From the NCBI RefSeq assembly GCF_001570485.1, contig NZ_BCTA01000056.1, positions 1-64,000 of the forward strand: DNA of 64,000 nucleotides, given 5' to 3'. Made by a program: the position numbers and the translations under genes. This DNA is from Mycolicibacterium novocastrense (lineage in GTDB: Bacteria > Actinomycetota > Actinomycetes > Mycobacteriales > Mycobacteriaceae). Numbering within the stretch: position 1 is the stretch's first letter; the number at the start of each line of letters is the position of its first letter. This document shows, one piece after another, positions 7,720 through 20,418 of this stretch. The notes beneath the pieces are model-generated. The model was not told the origin of the DNA. It saw only the letters and a program-made list of their open reading frames with translations, and did no database searches.

Positions 7720-7747
7720 GGATTAGTAACTCGGACGGGTGGCGCGC

Positions 7748-7753
7748 TACACT
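7748..7753 (+). promoter_or_regulatory. Possible -10 box upstream of trpT-secE-nusG
   Basis: TACACT in the gap between hadC and trpT fits the mycobacterial TANNNT -10 pattern. No good -35 lies at 17-18 bases. The real start may lie elsewhere in 7720-7870. Confidence 0.25.
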
Positions 7754-7870
7754 CGGTCCTCGGGGTTTTCCCAGTCCAGCGCGCTGTCCGTCGGTTTGAA
7801 GATCGACCGATCGGGGAGCGCGCGAATTGTGTGAGCCCCGAACGGGTGGCCTTTCGCAGTGCCACTCTGA

Positions 7871-7943
<73 letters not shown>

Positions 7944-8018
7944 CTCAACTGAATACTCGACAAGTGTGGACACTGGAAGGTGACCCACAAACCAGATGAC
8001 CAGACAAGGGAGCATGCG

Positions 8019-8432
8019 GTGAGCGACGAGCACGACGATGCCGGCTCCGACACCGAAAACGGCCGCGGCGCCGTCGTGACCCGACCCACCCGTCCGTCGG
8101 GCAAGCGGACCCGTCGGGCAGCCGCCGGCGAAGACGCCAGCGAAGCCGTCGACCTGTCCACCGGCACCGCGGCGTCACCCACCAAGAACGGGTCGGGCAC
8201 CGCGAAGAAGGCCGCCAGGAAGCGCGCCGACGGACCGTCGCGGAACCCTTTCCTGTTCGTCTGGAACTACCTGAAGCAGGTCGTGGCCGAGCTGCGCAAG
8301 GTGATCTGGCCGAACCGCAAGCAGATGGCCACCTACACCGGCGTGGTGCTGCTGTTCCTGGCCTTCATGCTGGCGATGATCGGCGGCGTCGACTTCGGCC
8401 TTGCCAAGCTGGTCTCGCTGGTGTTCGGCTGA
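8019..8432 (+). CDS. secE: Preprotein translocase subunit SecE
   Basis: 137 residues from GTG 8019, chosen because GGGAG lies 6-7 bases upstream; an in-frame GTG at 7980 has poor spacing. The first about 75 residues are a hydrophilic, Ala/Thr/Asp-rich extension characteristic of actinobacterial SecE. The conserved core [20 protein letters not shown] is followed by a single transmembrane helix ([17 protein letters not shown]). It stabilises SecY in the SecYEG channel of the inner membrane. nusG follows after 41 bases. Confidence 0.95.
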   Translation: MSDEHDDAGSDTENGRGAVVTRPTRPSGKRTRRAAAGEDASEAVDLSTGTAASPTKNGSGTAKKAARKRADGPSRNPFLFVWNYLKQVVAELRKVIWPNRKQMATYTGVVLLFLAFMLAMIGGVDFGLAKLVSLVFG

Positions 8433-8470
8433 CGAGTACGCGCGACGGATGAGAACTTCGAGAGGACTGA

Positions 8471-9298
<828 letters not shown>

Positions 9299-9303
9299 GC
9301 CCG

Positions 9304-9359
9304 GCGATTTGGGCACGTCTAGGAGCGCTCGGCGGCGCAACGAACCGTGCACAAATCGC
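9304..9359 (+). other. Intercistronic stem-loop between nusG and rplK
   Basis: GCGATTTGGGCACG (9304-9317) and CGTGCACAAATCGC (9346-9359) pair with a single mismatch over 14 positions around a 28-base loop. The structure sits just upstream of the rplK ribosome site and could be a processing or regulatory element. A related arm sequence occurs between rplJ and rplL. Confidence 0.5.
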
Positions 9360-9388
9360 AGAGAACCGAGAGAGGAAACACCACACCA

Positions 9389-9817
9389 ATGGCCCCGAAG
9401 AAGAAAGTCGTCGGGCTGATCAAGCTGCAGATCCAGGCCGGGCAGGCCAACCCCGCCCCGCCGGTCGGTCCGGCGCTCGGCCAGCACGGCGTCAACATCA
9501 TGGAGTTCTGCAAGGCGTACAACGCCGCGACGGAGAACCAGCGCGGCAACGTCATCCCCGTGGAGATCACCGTCTACGAGGACCGCAGCTTCACCTTCAA
9601 CCTCAAGACACCGCCCGCGGCCAAGCTGCTGCTGAAGGCCGCCGGTGTGCAGAAGGGCTCGGGCGAGCCGCACAAGACCAAGGTCGCCAAGGTGTCCTGG
9701 GATCAGGTGCGCGAGATCGCCGAGACCAAGAAGGAAGACCTGAACGCCAACGACATCGATCAGGCCGCCAAGATCATCGCCGGCACCGCCCGGTCGATGG
9801 GGATCACGGTCGAATAG
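9389..9817 (+). CDS. rplK: 50S ribosomal protein L11
   Basis: 142 residues from ATG 9389 ([20 protein letters not shown]), the standard length. The proline-rich N-terminal motif [19 protein letters not shown] and the C-terminal rRNA-binding domain ending ARSMGITVE are intact. It forms the GTPase-associated centre with 23S rRNA and L10/L12 and is needed for RelA-type stringent sensing. A GAGAGAGG site precedes the start. Confidence 0.97.
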   Translation: MAPKKKVVGLIKLQIQAGQANPAPPVGPALGQHGVNIMEFCKAYNAATENQRGNVIPVEITVYEDRSFTFNLKTPPAAKLLLKAAGVQKGSGEPHKTKVAKVSWDQVREIAETKKEDLNANDIDQAAKIIAGTARSMGITVE

Positions 9818-9856
9818 TTCGACCGATCCTCGTGGGAGGGCCAGCTGCGGCCCGGC

Positions 9857-9885
9857 GATGAGCGCTCGCGCGAAGAGCGTTCATC
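9857..9885 (+). other. Hairpin between rplK and rplA
   Basis: GATGAGCGCTC (9857-9867) and GAGCGTTCATC (9875-9885) form an 11-bp stem with one G-T pair and a 7-base loop, ending 32 bases before the rplA start. It may be an attenuator or processing site; there is no T-tract. Confidence 0.45.
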
Positions 9886-9917
9886 ACAGACCACAACTCA
9901 GCAACTAGGAGAAACAA

Positions 9918-10625
9918 ATGAGCAAGACGAGCAAGGCATACCGCGAAGCCGCCGAGAAGGTGGACCGCAGCCGGCTGTACACGCCGCTGGAGGCGGCGAA
10001 GCTGGCCAAGGAGACGGGATCGAAGAAGCAGGACTCGACCGTCGAGGTGGCGATCCGTCTGGGCGTCGACCCGCGGAAGGCCGATCAGATGGTGCGCGGC
10101 ACCGTCAACCTGCCGAACGGCACCGGTAAGACCGCCCGCGTTGTGGTGTTCGCGGTCGGTGACAAGGCCGAGGCCGCGGAGGCCGCGGGTGCCGACGCCG
10201 TCGGTAGCGACGACCTGATCGAGCGGATTCAGGGCGGCTGGCTGGACTTCGACGCCGCGATCGCGACTCCCGACCAGATGGCCAAGGTCGGCCGCATCGC
10301 GCGGATCCTGGGCCCGCGTGGCCTGATGCCGAACCCGAAGACCGGCACCGTGACGCCCGACGTCGCCAAGGCCGTGTCCGACATTAAGGGCGGCAAGATC
10401 AACTTCCGCGTCGACAAGCAGGCCAACCTGCACTTCGTCATCGGTAAGGCATCGTTCGACGAGAAGGCGCTGGCGGAGAACTACGGCGCCGCGATCGACG
10501 AGATCCTGCGGGCCAAGCCGTCGTCGTCGAAGGGCCGTTACCTCAAGAAGATCGTCATCTCGACCACGACCGGCCCGGGCATTCCGGTCGATCCGTCGGT
10601 GACGCGCAACTTCGCCGAGGCCTGA
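9918..10625 (+). CDS. rplA: 50S ribosomal protein L1
   Basis: 235 residues from ATG with an AGGAG site. Typical L1 segments are [20 protein letters not shown], the [17 protein letters not shown] signature and [14 protein letters not shown] near the C-terminus. It forms the L1 stalk and in many bacteria represses its own operon by binding rplK leader mRNA. It is the last gene of the secE-rplA unit; a perfect hairpin starts one base after its stop codon. Confidence 0.97.
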   Translation: MSKTSKAYREAAEKVDRSRLYTPLEAAKLAKETGSKKQDSTVEVAIRLGVDPRKADQMVRGTVNLPNGTGKTARVVVFAVGDKAEAAEAAGADAVGSDDLIERIQGGWLDFDAAIATPDQMAKVGRIARILGPRGLMPNPKTGTVTPDVAKAVSDIKGGKINFRVDKQANLHFVIGKASFDEKALAENYGAAIDEILRAKPSSSKGRYLKKIVISTTTGPGIPVDPSVTRNFAEA

Positions 10626-10648
10626 GCAAACCCGTGGTGCGGGTTTGC
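10626..10648 (+). terminator. Terminator hairpin after rplA
   Basis: GCAAACCCG and CGGGTTTGC form a perfect 9-bp stem around TGGTG, starting at the base after the rplA stop. The remaining region to 10923 shows no convincing gene; I see only uncertain antisense reading frames there. Confidence 0.65.
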
Positions 10649-10923
10649 GCCACGACGTAGGGCCATTGAGCCGAGAACACCCTCGGGGGCGCTTCGCCCG
10701 ACTGATGGCGATCGGTAGCTGGTAGTTGCGCTAAGCGACTCAAGGCCCGTTCTTCGGTCGGCTCGAGATCACCGACCGACGCCTCGGGAAAGTCCACGTC
10801 GTCGGCGGCGCAGCGGGGACGACGGCTGCGTTGGGCGAGTAGCGAACTGGCCAACCGAAAATCCCTCGGCGAACTTCGCCTGTTTCGTCGTCGCTGGCGC
10901 TGCTCCTGTGTGAAAGTTGACCC

Positions 10924-12753
10924 ATGCGTAAGTGCATTCGGGTCGTCTTTCTCTCTTTGCTAGGCCTGCTGAGCGCTGCCGTCCTCAGCGCCGCGACCGC
11001 GCTGCTGGCGGCGGTCAGCCTCGCCGCCACGACCGCGCTGATCGTTCCGGGAACGGGAACGCCGAACGCGAACGACGTCACCGACTACATGCCGAATTAC
11101 CGCGACTACTACATGAAGCGGACGGACTGCACCGTCGCCAACAACTGCCAGCTGGACGGCATCGATTACTTCGCATCGTTCTGGCCGATACCGTTGCCGG
11201 GCTGGTGCGACCCGGGTCGATGCGAAAAGTTTGACGTATCCGTGGCCGATGGCGTGAAGAACCTGAATGAGGTGTTGGCGGCGATGGAGCGCGCCGGGTA
11301 CGACGGCGACCTCGTGATCGCCGGTTATTCCCAGGGGTCGCGCGTGGTCACCATCTCGAAGATGCAGTTCGCCAGCGGACAGTGGAAAGATCTGGTCGAT
11401 AGCGCGGACTCCATCGAATTCGTCTATATCGGCAACCCGAACCGCCCAAACGGCGGCATCCTGTCGCGGTTCGGAATTCTGGGACATATCCCGATTCTCG
11501 ACGTGACGACCGGTCAGCCCACGCCGACGAACACACCCTTCGAAACAAAGGACTGGGCTATTCGGTGGGAGGGCATCGCGGACTTCCCGCAGTACCTGCT
11601 AAACCCGCTTGCCATCCTCAACTCGGTCATGGGCTTCTACTACGACCACGGCACCTACCTCGCGATCAACGGCAAGAGTGATCCTGGCGAGACTCCCGCC
11701 GGATACACCGTCGCCGAGTGGAAAGAGCTCACCACTTACCCCGAGAAGCACCCGGACCTCGTCCAGATTCAGAAACTCCCCAACAGCGACACGACGTACT
11801 ACACCGTCAGGCCGAAGGTGCTTCCGCTGGTGCGCCCGCTGCACTCCATCCCATTGATCGGCAAGCCGATCGCAGATTTTTGGGAACCGATACTCGAGGT
11901 GCTCATCGAGGAGACCGGATACAACCGCAACATCCCGTTCGGGCAGTACTCCCCGATCGGATTGATCCCGTTCTTCAACCCGATCACGCTGGTGCTCAGG
12001 ATGATTCCGGCTGTGTTCCAGGGCGTCGTGAATTTCCTTGGCAACTTCATCCCGTCGCTGGCGCCGAAGCCGATTGAGATCACGCCCGAACCGGCGACCA
12101 CGTCGCTCGCGCCTGGGTCGGATGAGGACGATTCGCTGGACAATGAGGTCGAGAATCTGGCGGATGCCGGCGAGAATCAAGGCGACAATCTGCGGCGATT
12201 CGCCGCGCGGGGAGACGCCGAGGGAACGGTGCTCGCCGTCACCGGCAACGGAGAACTCGCGCTGACTGCAGGCGCGGAAGACCCGGCCATCACCGATCCG
12301 GCCGAGGGCGAGATCATCACGGACCCGAATGCGGGCGAGGTCATCGAGGGTGAGGAGTTGCCGGGGGCCGTGCTCGAGCCCATCCCGATCTCCGACCCGG
12401 AAATCGTGGAGGAGAAGATGACCGACCCGGCCGACGGCAACGCCCTGGTTGCCGTGAAGGATCCGGAGGTCAAGAAGGATCCCGAGGGACAAATGGCCCC
12501 CCAGCTCAAGAGCAACCTCCCACAGAACCGGATCGACGCGAACGGTCGCAGCGTGTCGTTGAATGCCTCGCCGAACCAGTCCGGTGAAACGCCCAAGGAT
12601 GCCGGGAACGGCGCGGTGCAGAAAATCACCGCGCCGAGCCCGGAGCCCTCTGAGGGCCTCACGACGAAGCCCGAACCCACCGGGGCCATCAAAGATGCGC
12701 AGGACGCCGACGACGCGGACGTCTCGCAGGATTCTGAGCCGGCCGCGGCCTGA
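10924..12753 (+). CDS. Secreted PE-PPE-domain serine hydrolase with long acidic C-terminal region
   Basis: 609 residues from ATG. A hydrophobic N-terminal segment (about 5-40, [15 protein letters not shown]) suggests Sec export or membrane anchoring. Residues about 40-270 form a PE-PPE domain (alpha/beta hydrolase) with VPGTGTPN and nucleophile elbow GYSQGS (S137), without a PE or PPE N-terminal module. Four cysteines near 69-100 may form disulfides. From about 385 the chain is Asp/Glu/Pro-rich and probably disordered, ending DSEPAAA. Relatives such as Rv1184c act in acylation of cell-wall glycolipids, so an envelope-lipid role is plausible. It stands alone between rplA and the rml cluster. 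Confidence 0.85.
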   Translation: MRKCIRVVFLSLLGLLSAAVLSAATALLAAVSLAATTALIVPGTGTPNANDVTDYMPNYRDYYMKRTDCTVANNCQLDGIDYFASFWPIPLPGWCDPGRCEKFDVSVADGVKNLNEVLAAMERAGYDGDLVIAGYSQGSRVVTISKMQFASGQWKDLVDSADSIEFVYIGNPNRPNGGILSRFGILGHIPILDVTTGQPTPTNTPFETKDWAIRWEGIADFPQYLLNPLAILNSVMGFYYDHGTYLAINGKSDPGETPAGYTVAEWKELTTYPEKHPDLVQIQKLPNSDTTYYTVRPKVLPLVRPLHSIPLIGKPIADFWEPILEVLIEETGYNRNIPFGQYSPIGLIPFFNPITLVLRMIPAVFQGVVNFLGNFIPSLAPKPIEITPEPATTSLAPGSDEDDSLDNEVENLADAGENQGDNLRRFAARGDAEGTVLAVTGNGELALTAGAEDPAITDPAEGEIITDPNAGEVIEGEELPGAVLEPIPISDPEIVEEKMTDPADGNALVAVKDPEVKKDPEGQMAPQLKSNLPQNRIDANGRSVSLNASPNQSGETPKDAGNGAVQKITAPSPEPSEGLTTKPEPTGAIKDAQDADDADVSQDSEPAAA

Positions 12754-12821
12754 TCGCGCTCAACCGTCGGGACCAGCGTCTCTCTGCGAACGCAAATTCG
12801 CTGTGTGTCACGATTGGTCGC

Positions 12822-14689
<1,868 letters not shown>

Positions 14690-14702
14690 AGAAGGCCTAT
14701 TT

Positions 14703-16130
14703 GTGACTGAGTTCGGTAAGCCCCTGCGCGCCATGACGACACCCATACCGGGATTGGTCGTGTGGGAGCTGCCCGTACACGGAGACAACCGTGGATGGTT
14801 CAAAGAGAACTGGCAGCGCGAGAAGATGGTCGCGCTCGGTTTGCCAGATTTCAAGCCGGTGCAGAACAACGTGTCGCTCAACGAGAGTGCGGGCACCACA
14901 CGCGGGATCCATGCCGAGCCGTGGGACAAATTCATCTCCGTCGCGACCGGGCGGATCTTCGGTGCTTGGGTCGACCTGCGGGACGGCCCCACGTTCGGCG
15001 CTACCTTCACCACAGAAATCGACCCATCCAGAGCGGTTTTCGTTCCTCGCGGTGTCGGCAATGCGTTCCAGAACCTGGAGCAGAACACCGCTTATATCTA
15101 CCTGGTGAACGATCACTACTCGCCCGATGCCCAGTACACCTCGGTGAATCTGGCCGACGAGACCGTCGCTATCGACTGGCCGATCCCACTGGAACACGCG
15201 GAGTTGTCGGCGAAGGATCGCGAAAATCCACGGCTGGCCGACGTCAAGCCCATCCCGCCACGCAAGACCCTGGTCCTTGGCGCCGGTGGTCAGCTGGGTC
15301 GGGCACTTCGTGAGGTGTTCGCCGACACCCCTGGCGTTGAATTCGCCGAACGCGCCGATATCGATCTCACTGCCCCCGGTATCGAATCCGCGCGCCGCTG
15401 GCGCGAATACGAGACCATCATCAACGCCGCCGCCTTCACGGGTGTTGACGCGGCCGAGACGCCCGAAGGCCGTGCGGCGGCGTGGTCCACCAATGTCGCC
15501 GGTGTCGCCGCCCTTGCACGTACCGCTGCCGACAACAACATCACGCTGGTGCACATCTCTAGTGACTACGTCTTCGACGGCAACGCCTCCGAGGCCTACC
15601 GCGAGGACCATCCGGTGTCACCACTCGGTGTGTACGGCCAGACCAAGGCCGCCGGTGACCTCGTCGTGGCAACGGTCGACCGGCACTACATTGTTCGGAC
15701 TTCGTGGGTGATCGGAGACGGGAACAATTTCGTGCGCACGATGCTCTCGCTCGCCGATCGTGGGGTCAACCCATCGGTCGTCAGCGATCAACACGGCCGC
15801 CTGACTTTCACATCCGAGATCGCAAGGGCAATAAGGCATTTGATCGACACACGGGCGCCGTACGGCACGTACAACCTCACCGGTTCCGGACCTGTGCGCT
15901 CGTGGGCCGACGTCGCGAGGCGGACGTTCGAACTGGCCGGTCACGACCCGGGTCGGATCACCGATGTCACGACCGAGCAGTACTTCGCCGACGCATCGAA
16001 ACTCGTTGCGCCTCGACCGGCTAACAGCGTCCTCGATCTTGCCAAGATCCAGTCGGTTGGATTCGAGCCCGCCGACGCCGACGCGTCTCTGGTGAACTAC
16101 GTTCGACGGGAATCCGTCGGGGCATCCTGA
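14703..16130 (+). CDS. rmlCD: Fused dTDP-4-dehydrorhamnose 3,5-epimerase and dTDP-4-dehydrorhamnose reductase
   Basis: 475 residues from GTG 14703, with a GAAGAAGG site about 7 bases upstream; an ATG at 14670 lies inside rmlB. Residues about 15-185 are an RmlC cupin (GDNRGWFKENW, TTRGIHAEPWDK with the catalytic histidine, FVPRGVGNAFQ). Residues about 200-475 are an RmlD SDR (LVLGAGGQLGRAL, HISSDYVFDG, VYGQTKAAGD with YxxxK). The one chain performs the last two steps to dTDP-L-rhamnose. In M. tuberculosis these are separate genes; fused forms occur in other actinobacteria such as Corynebacterium. It is convergent with the LuxR gene, three bases apart. Confidence 0.92.
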   Translation: MTEFGKPLRAMTTPIPGLVVWELPVHGDNRGWFKENWQREKMVALGLPDFKPVQNNVSLNESAGTTRGIHAEPWDKFISVATGRIFGAWVDLRDGPTFGATFTTEIDPSRAVFVPRGVGNAFQNLEQNTAYIYLVNDHYSPDAQYTSVNLADETVAIDWPIPLEHAELSAKDRENPRLADVKPIPPRKTLVLGAGGQLGRALREVFADTPGVEFAERADIDLTAPGIESARRWREYETIINAAAFTGVDAAETPEGRAAAWSTNVAGVAALARTAADNNITLVHISSDYVFDGNASEAYREDHPVSPLGVYGQTKAAGDLVVATVDRHYIVRTSWVIGDGNNFVRTMLSLADRGVNPSVVSDQHGRLTFTSEIARAIRHLIDTRAPYGTYNLTGSGPVRSWADVARRTFELAGHDPGRITDVTTEQYFADASKLVAPRPANSVLDLAKIQSVGFEPADADASLVNYVRRESVGAS

Positions 16131-16133
16131 AGT

Positions 16134-18899
16134 TCAACGGTTTTCGCCGAACACGCGGCCCAGTTCAGCCCTAGATCTGATTCCGAGCTTCCGGTAGATG
16201 CGAGACAGGTTCGTCTCGACCGTCTTGGGGCTGATGAACAGCGCGGTGGCCACATCCTTGGTCGTCATACCTGATGCGGCGAGTTCGGCGACGCGGTGCT
16301 CCGACGGCGTCAGACCCAGATGTCCGTTGCTCGACGCGCCGGCTCGCGCGAGTTCGGCGCGCGCCCGCTGCGCCCACAGAGGGGTGCCCAAGCTCTCGAA
16401 CACGTGCAAAGCCTCGCTCATCGTCGTGCGCGACGCTTCCTTCTGCCGCTGACGCCGCTGTAACTGGCCGAGCAGCAACAGCGTTCGGGCGCGCTCGAAG
16501 GGCATCGGCAGGCGCTCGTGGTGGGCCAACGCTCGCCTCGCCATGTCGGCCGCCTCGTCGACCTCACCCTGGGCTGCCAGCCAGAGACTTCGGCACCGTG
16601 CGGCCATGGCCAGCATCCACGGCCTGTCCAACAGCCCCCCGTTGGCTTCCAGCGCCTCGATCATCGGCTCGGTTTCGGCTGCGCGGCCGAGCGCGACCAT
16701 CGCCTCGACCGCGTCGGGGACGAATCCCGCGGTGATGATCTCCGTGCCGGGCAGGAACGGGAACCGGTCGACCAACGGCTGCAATATGTGCAGCGCTTGC
16801 TCGTAGTTTCCCAACGACACCTCGAGGAACGCCAGGGTGGCCGAGGCCCAGTCCGCCAGCCGGGGCGAACCGCAACGTTCGGCGAGGTCGATCGCCTTCC
16901 GCGCGACAGCGCGGGTCTCGTCCTGCCTTCCGGCATACGCCGCGACCGCGGACTGAATGGTCTTGGCGACCACTCGCATGTGCTCGCCGCCGAGCTGTTG
17001 TGCCCGCTCCACGGTCTCCTCGGCGATGCGGGTCGCCTCCTCGTAGCGTCCCCGCCAGATCTCGATCAGCGCACTGAATACCGCGACGAAGATCAGATCG
17101 GTTTCGGCCCCTCGCTCGACGCAACGCGCACGGACGAAGGCCATCTCATCGATCGCCTCGTCCAACCGCCCCACGAACCCCAGCAATACGGCGTGATTGG
17201 CTCTGGCCCCGAATGCGATCGGCGCCTCGCTGGTCAGATCCTGCAGTGCCAGCGCTCGGCTGATGTCCGCCCAGTCGACGCCGCGACCGCACATGCAGGC
17301 GATGTTGGTGCGCACCGCCAGAACCTGACTCGTGAGGTCGGCGATCCCCACGTCTTCCGCGTACGCGGCCGCCCGTTCCGCGCTCTGCAGTGCTGCCCCG
17401 AAATCGCCGGCGTTGAGCCGCGAGTATGCCAAGAGCAGTAGTGTGCGGACACGAACTTCGCGGTCGCCCTCGTCGTGGTCCAGCGCCTGTTCGAGTAGGA
17501 CGACGGCATCGGTGAAGCTGTTGTGCTGGATGCGCATGCTGGCCAACAAGTTCAACGCCATCGCCCGGTGCACGCCACTACTCACGCGCTCGGTCAACCC
17601 GTCCAGCAGCGATCGTGTGCGCTCCAGATCGCCGGCATGCAGGTAGTGGTCAGCCGCGCGAATCCGCCGCGTCGGCGTATCACCGCCCAGACCGATTGCC
17701 AGTTCGAGTAATTCGCCGGCCGCGGCAGGCGCACCGCGTGCCACCGCCGTATCGGCCGCGATGTCCAGCGCCTGCAGGGTGGCCGGGTCGGCGCTGGCGG
17801 CGGCCAAAGCCATGTGCCTGGCTCTCGACTCCTCGAGCACCACCGCCTCGGCCAGCGACCGGTGCATCGCGCGTCGCTCACTCGGTTTGGCATCGGTGTA
17901 GACGCTGCGCGCCAACAGCGGGTGGGAGAACGCCACAGCGTCGCCATCGACGGTCAGGATGCCCTTGTTTCTTGCTTCGGCCAGCAGTTCGGCGGTGCGA
18001 TCGCCCGTGCTGCGGGTGACCCGCGCCAGCAGGTCGACGGTGGGGGCGGCCTCGCACGCGGCGGCCAGCAACAGGACCTGGGTCTCGGGTTCCAGGCGCC
18101 CGATGCGTCGGCGCATCAGCTCCGCGAGCGTCGCGGGCAACACCGACTGGGAACCGCCCGCGTCGATCGCCCGTGCCAGCTCGAGGGCGTAGAACGGGTT
18201 GCCGCCCGAGATCTCGGCAATCCGGACCATCGTCGGGCGTGGAAAGCTGCGGCCGAGCCGTGTCGAGATCAGGGCGTGTAACCCGCCAAGACTCAACGGT
18301 CCCACGTGTACCCGGCGCACACCGGACGCGTCGCTCAGCTGCAGCCAACGCCCCGCGCCGGGTCCCTCATGTTCGGTGCGTTCGGTGACGAGCATGCCCA
18401 CCTGCCCGCTGAACCGCCGCGCGGCGAAGGCCGCAACGGCTTGACTGGACGGGTCCAGCCACTGCACGTCGTCGAGGGCGATGAGCACCGGCCCGTCCTC
18501 GCACAGTTGCTGGACGGCGGCGGTGAAGGCGGCCGCCACCGCTCCCTGGTCTGTCGGCGGGCCGTCACCGTCGGTGTGCAGCAGCACGCGATCCACAGCG
18601 AGGCGCTGCAGTTCCGGCAGGTCGGCGAGGACTTCAGAGGGTATGTCGCCGAAAAGGTCGGCGACGGCCGCATATGCGAGGGTGGTCTCCGCCTGACCAG
18701 CTCGCGCCGTCAGCACACGGAAACCGCGTTCGCGGGCCGCCGATATACCGGTCAGCCACAGGGTGGTCTTGCCGGCTCCGGCATCGCCCTCGATGACGAC
18801 TGCACAGGGCCCGCTGCTGACGGATTCCAGGAAATCGCCCACCGCCCGAAATTCGGCCGGACGCTCGATTACGCCGGACACCAGACCCACACCCCCCAT
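16134..18899 (-). CDS. LuxR-family regulator of the large ATP-binding (LAL) type
   Basis: 921 residues from ATG 18899 (a TTG at 18908 is an alternative). The N-terminal AAA/STAND ATPase has Walker A GDAGAGKTTLW (K44) and Walker B VLIALDDVQWLD. The middle (about 400-830) is alpha-helical TPR-like repeats rich in AL..A pairs. The C-terminal GerE/LuxR helix-turn-helix occupies about 860-915 (LTPSEHRVAELAASGMTTKD, then FISPKTVETNLSRIYRKLGI). Such proteins activate operons on sensing a ligand; the target here is unknown. It sits convergent to the rml operon and may have travelled with it. Confidence 0.9.
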   Translation of the reverse strand: MGGVGLVSGVIERPAEFRAVGDFLESVSSGPCAVVIEGDAGAGKTTLWLTGISAARERGFRVLTARAGQAETTLAYAAVADLFGDIPSEVLADLPELQRLAVDRVLLHTDGDGPPTDQGAVAAAFTAAVQQLCEDGPVLIALDDVQWLDPSSQAVAAFAARRFSGQVGMLVTERTEHEGPGAGRWLQLSDASGVRRVHVGPLSLGGLHALISTRLGRSFPRPTMVRIAEISGGNPFYALELARAIDAGGSQSVLPATLAELMRRRIGRLEPETQVLLLAAACEAAPTVDLLARVTRSTGDRTAELLAEARNKGILTVDGDAVAFSHPLLARSVYTDAKPSERRAMHRSLAEAVVLEESRARHMALAAASADPATLQALDIAADTAVARGAPAAAGELLELAIGLGGDTPTRRIRAADHYLHAGDLERTRSLLDGLTERVSSGVHRAMALNLLASMRIQHNSFTDAVVLLEQALDHDEGDREVRVRTLLLLAYSRLNAGDFGAALQSAERAAAYAEDVGIADLTSQVLAVRTNIACMCGRGVDWADISRALALQDLTSEAPIAFGARANHAVLLGFVGRLDEAIDEMAFVRARCVERGAETDLIFVAVFSALIEIWRGRYEEATRIAEETVERAQQLGGEHMRVVAKTIQSAVAAYAGRQDETRAVARKAIDLAERCGSPRLADWASATLAFLEVSLGNYEQALHILQPLVDRFPFLPGTEIITAGFVPDAVEAMVALGRAAETEPMIEALEANGGLLDRPWMLAMAARCRSLWLAAQGEVDEAADMARRALAHHERLPMPFERARTLLLLGQLQRRQRQKEASRTTMSEALHVFESLGTPLWAQRARAELARAGASSNGHLGLTPSEHRVAELAASGMTTKDVATALFISPKTVETNLSRIYRKLGIRSRAELGRVFGENR

Positions 18900-19018
18900 C
18901 GACAGCAAATCGAGGATATCCCGCTGACGTATGAGTGCAGTAGTGGTAGGGCGAAGAGATGCAGCTAAGAGGTGCGCTTAATGAGCGGAGCCGGGACGGG
19001 GCGCGAGGTTCGGCAACG

Positions 19019-19318
19019 TCATGTGCGGTTATGCGGGCGAATCCGGGTGCCCACCGGAGCGGACAGCCGCTGGTGCGGCGCACCCGCCGCGAGACAGGTC
19101 CGGGAGACGATCTCTCGGGAGTCGGCGCCGAAGACGCCGTAGAGCACCTCGTCGCTGGGGACGGCCAGGGTGATCAACAGCTCGACGGGAGTCCCCTCGC
19201 CCGTGGCGGCGGCCGCCGCGGCGTCAAGACGCGCGACGAGATCCTCGACGGATTGCTCGCTCAACTCGGGCAGGTACCACTCCGCCAGGTAACACGCGGA
19301 CTCCCGACTCCCGCTCAT
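19019..19318 (-). CDS. Small conserved hypothetical protein
   Basis: A 99-residue protein beginning MSGSRESACYLAEWYLPELS. The pattern of a beta strand, a helix (SVEDLVARLDAAAAAA), a strand (VELLITLAVPSDEVLYGVF) and a helix containing CLAAGAP looks like a compact ferredoxin-like fold, as in small DUF4242-type proteins; that assignment is weak. Coding quality over the first 80 residues is good. It is 60 bases upstream of the mycolate methyltransferase stop and on the same strand. Confidence 0.6.
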   Translation of the reverse strand: MSGSRESACYLAEWYLPELSEQSVEDLVARLDAAAAAATGEGTPVELLITLAVPSDEVLYGVFGADSREIVSRTCLAAGAPHQRLSAPVGTRIRPHNRT

Positions 19319-19378
19319 CTGTCGAACGGTAGCGATTCCTCACACCGGGCGAATCAGGTATTTCCCTACGTTCTGTCC

Positions 19379-20275
19379 CTACGCGGCCGCGCCGGACTTG
19401 AGATAGGTGACCAGGCTGACGTCGATGCCCTCGTCGATGAAGTACCACTGGCAGCCCTTGAGGTACCGCATGTAGCGGTCGTAGTTCTCTTCGCCGGCGG
19501 CCGCGATCGCGGCGTCCTTGTTGCGCTCGAGGCGGTCGGCCCAGATGCCCAGCGTCTTGATGTAGTGGTTGCGCAGGGAGATGGCCTCGGGAACCTGAAA
19601 GCCGGCCTTTTCGCCGTGCTCGATCATCATCTGCGTCGTAGGAAGGCGGCCGCCCGGGAAGATCTCGGTGATCATGAACTTGATGAAGCGAGCCATCTCG
19701 AAGGTCAGCTTCTTACCGCGTGCGGCCAGGTCATAGGGGTGATAGCCGACGCTGCTCTGGATGGTCATCCGGCCGTCGTCGGGCAGGATGTCGAAGCACG
19801 TCTTGAAGAAGTCGTCGTAGCGCTCGAACCCGAAGTGCTCGAACGCCTCGATGGAGACGATGCGGTCGACGGGGGAGTGGAACTGCTCCCAGCCCTCCAA
19901 CCGGACGTCGTAGGTGCGCTGGGTGTCCAGCTTGCTCAACAGCTGGTTGCAGTAGGCCTGCTGGTTCTTCGACAACGTCAGCCCGATCACGTTGACGTCG
20001 TACTTCTCCATCGCACGCTGCAGCGTGAGGCCCCACCCGCAGCCAACCTCCAGCAGGGTCATACCGGGTTTGAGGTCCAGCTTGTCGAGGTGCTGGTCGA
20101 CGTTGGCGATCTGCGCCTCTGACAGCGTGACATTCGGGCCTGTGAAGTATGCGCAGCTGTACTTGCGCGTCGGATCCTGGAACACGCCGAAGAAGTCGTC
20201 CGACAGGTCGTAGTGCGCCTGGATGTCCTCGAAATGAGGCCGCATGTCCTTCGTGCCGGTTGAGTTGTCAGACAT
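19379..20275 (-). CDS. mmaA4: Mycolic acid methyltransferase, MmaA4-like
   Basis: 298 residues from ATG 20275 ([19 protein letters not shown]); codons upstream to 20392 are not family-like. It belongs to the SAM-dependent cyclopropane-fatty-acid-synthase family: SAM motif LLEVGCGWG, then [32 protein letters not shown] and [12 protein letters not shown]. The C-terminus [12 protein letters not shown] matches the MmaA4 group, which makes the hydroxymycolate precursor of oxygenated mycolates. Exact product (hydroxylation versus cyclopropanation) cannot be fixed from sequence alone. A paralogue lies 143 bases upstream on the same strand. Confidence 0.88.
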   Translation of the reverse strand: MSDNSTGTKDMRPHFEDIQAHYDLSDDFFGVFQDPTRKYSCAYFTGPNVTLSEAQIANVDQHLDKLDLKPGMTLLEVGCGWGLTLQRAMEKYDVNVIGLTLSKNQQAYCNQLLSKLDTQRTYDVRLEGWEQFHSPVDRIVSIEAFEHFGFERYDDFFKTCFDILPDDGRMTIQSSVGYHPYDLAARGKKLTFEMARFIKFMITEIFPGGRLPTTQMMIEHGEKAGFQVPEAISLRNHYIKTLGIWADRLERNKDAAIAAAGEENYDRYMRYLKGCQWYFIDEGIDVSLVTYLKSGAAA

Positions 20276-20418
20276 ATTTCCCCTGCTTGGCCTTTCCCAA
20301 TGCGTGACGCGGGCCTGCACGCCGTCACGCGATGATCTGGTCGACACCATATCGTTCGGCGCTTGCCAGACCCTAATTCGGCTTGCCGCCACGGGGGCGG
20401 CGATTTGTGAGGCCGGGG

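Noticed and set aside
10649-10854. Possible antisense gene downstream of rplA (DDVDFPEASVGDLEP region)
   Set aside because: Coding-like for only about 40 codons, it overlaps the rplA end and has no ribosome site or family match; it may be a decayed fragment.
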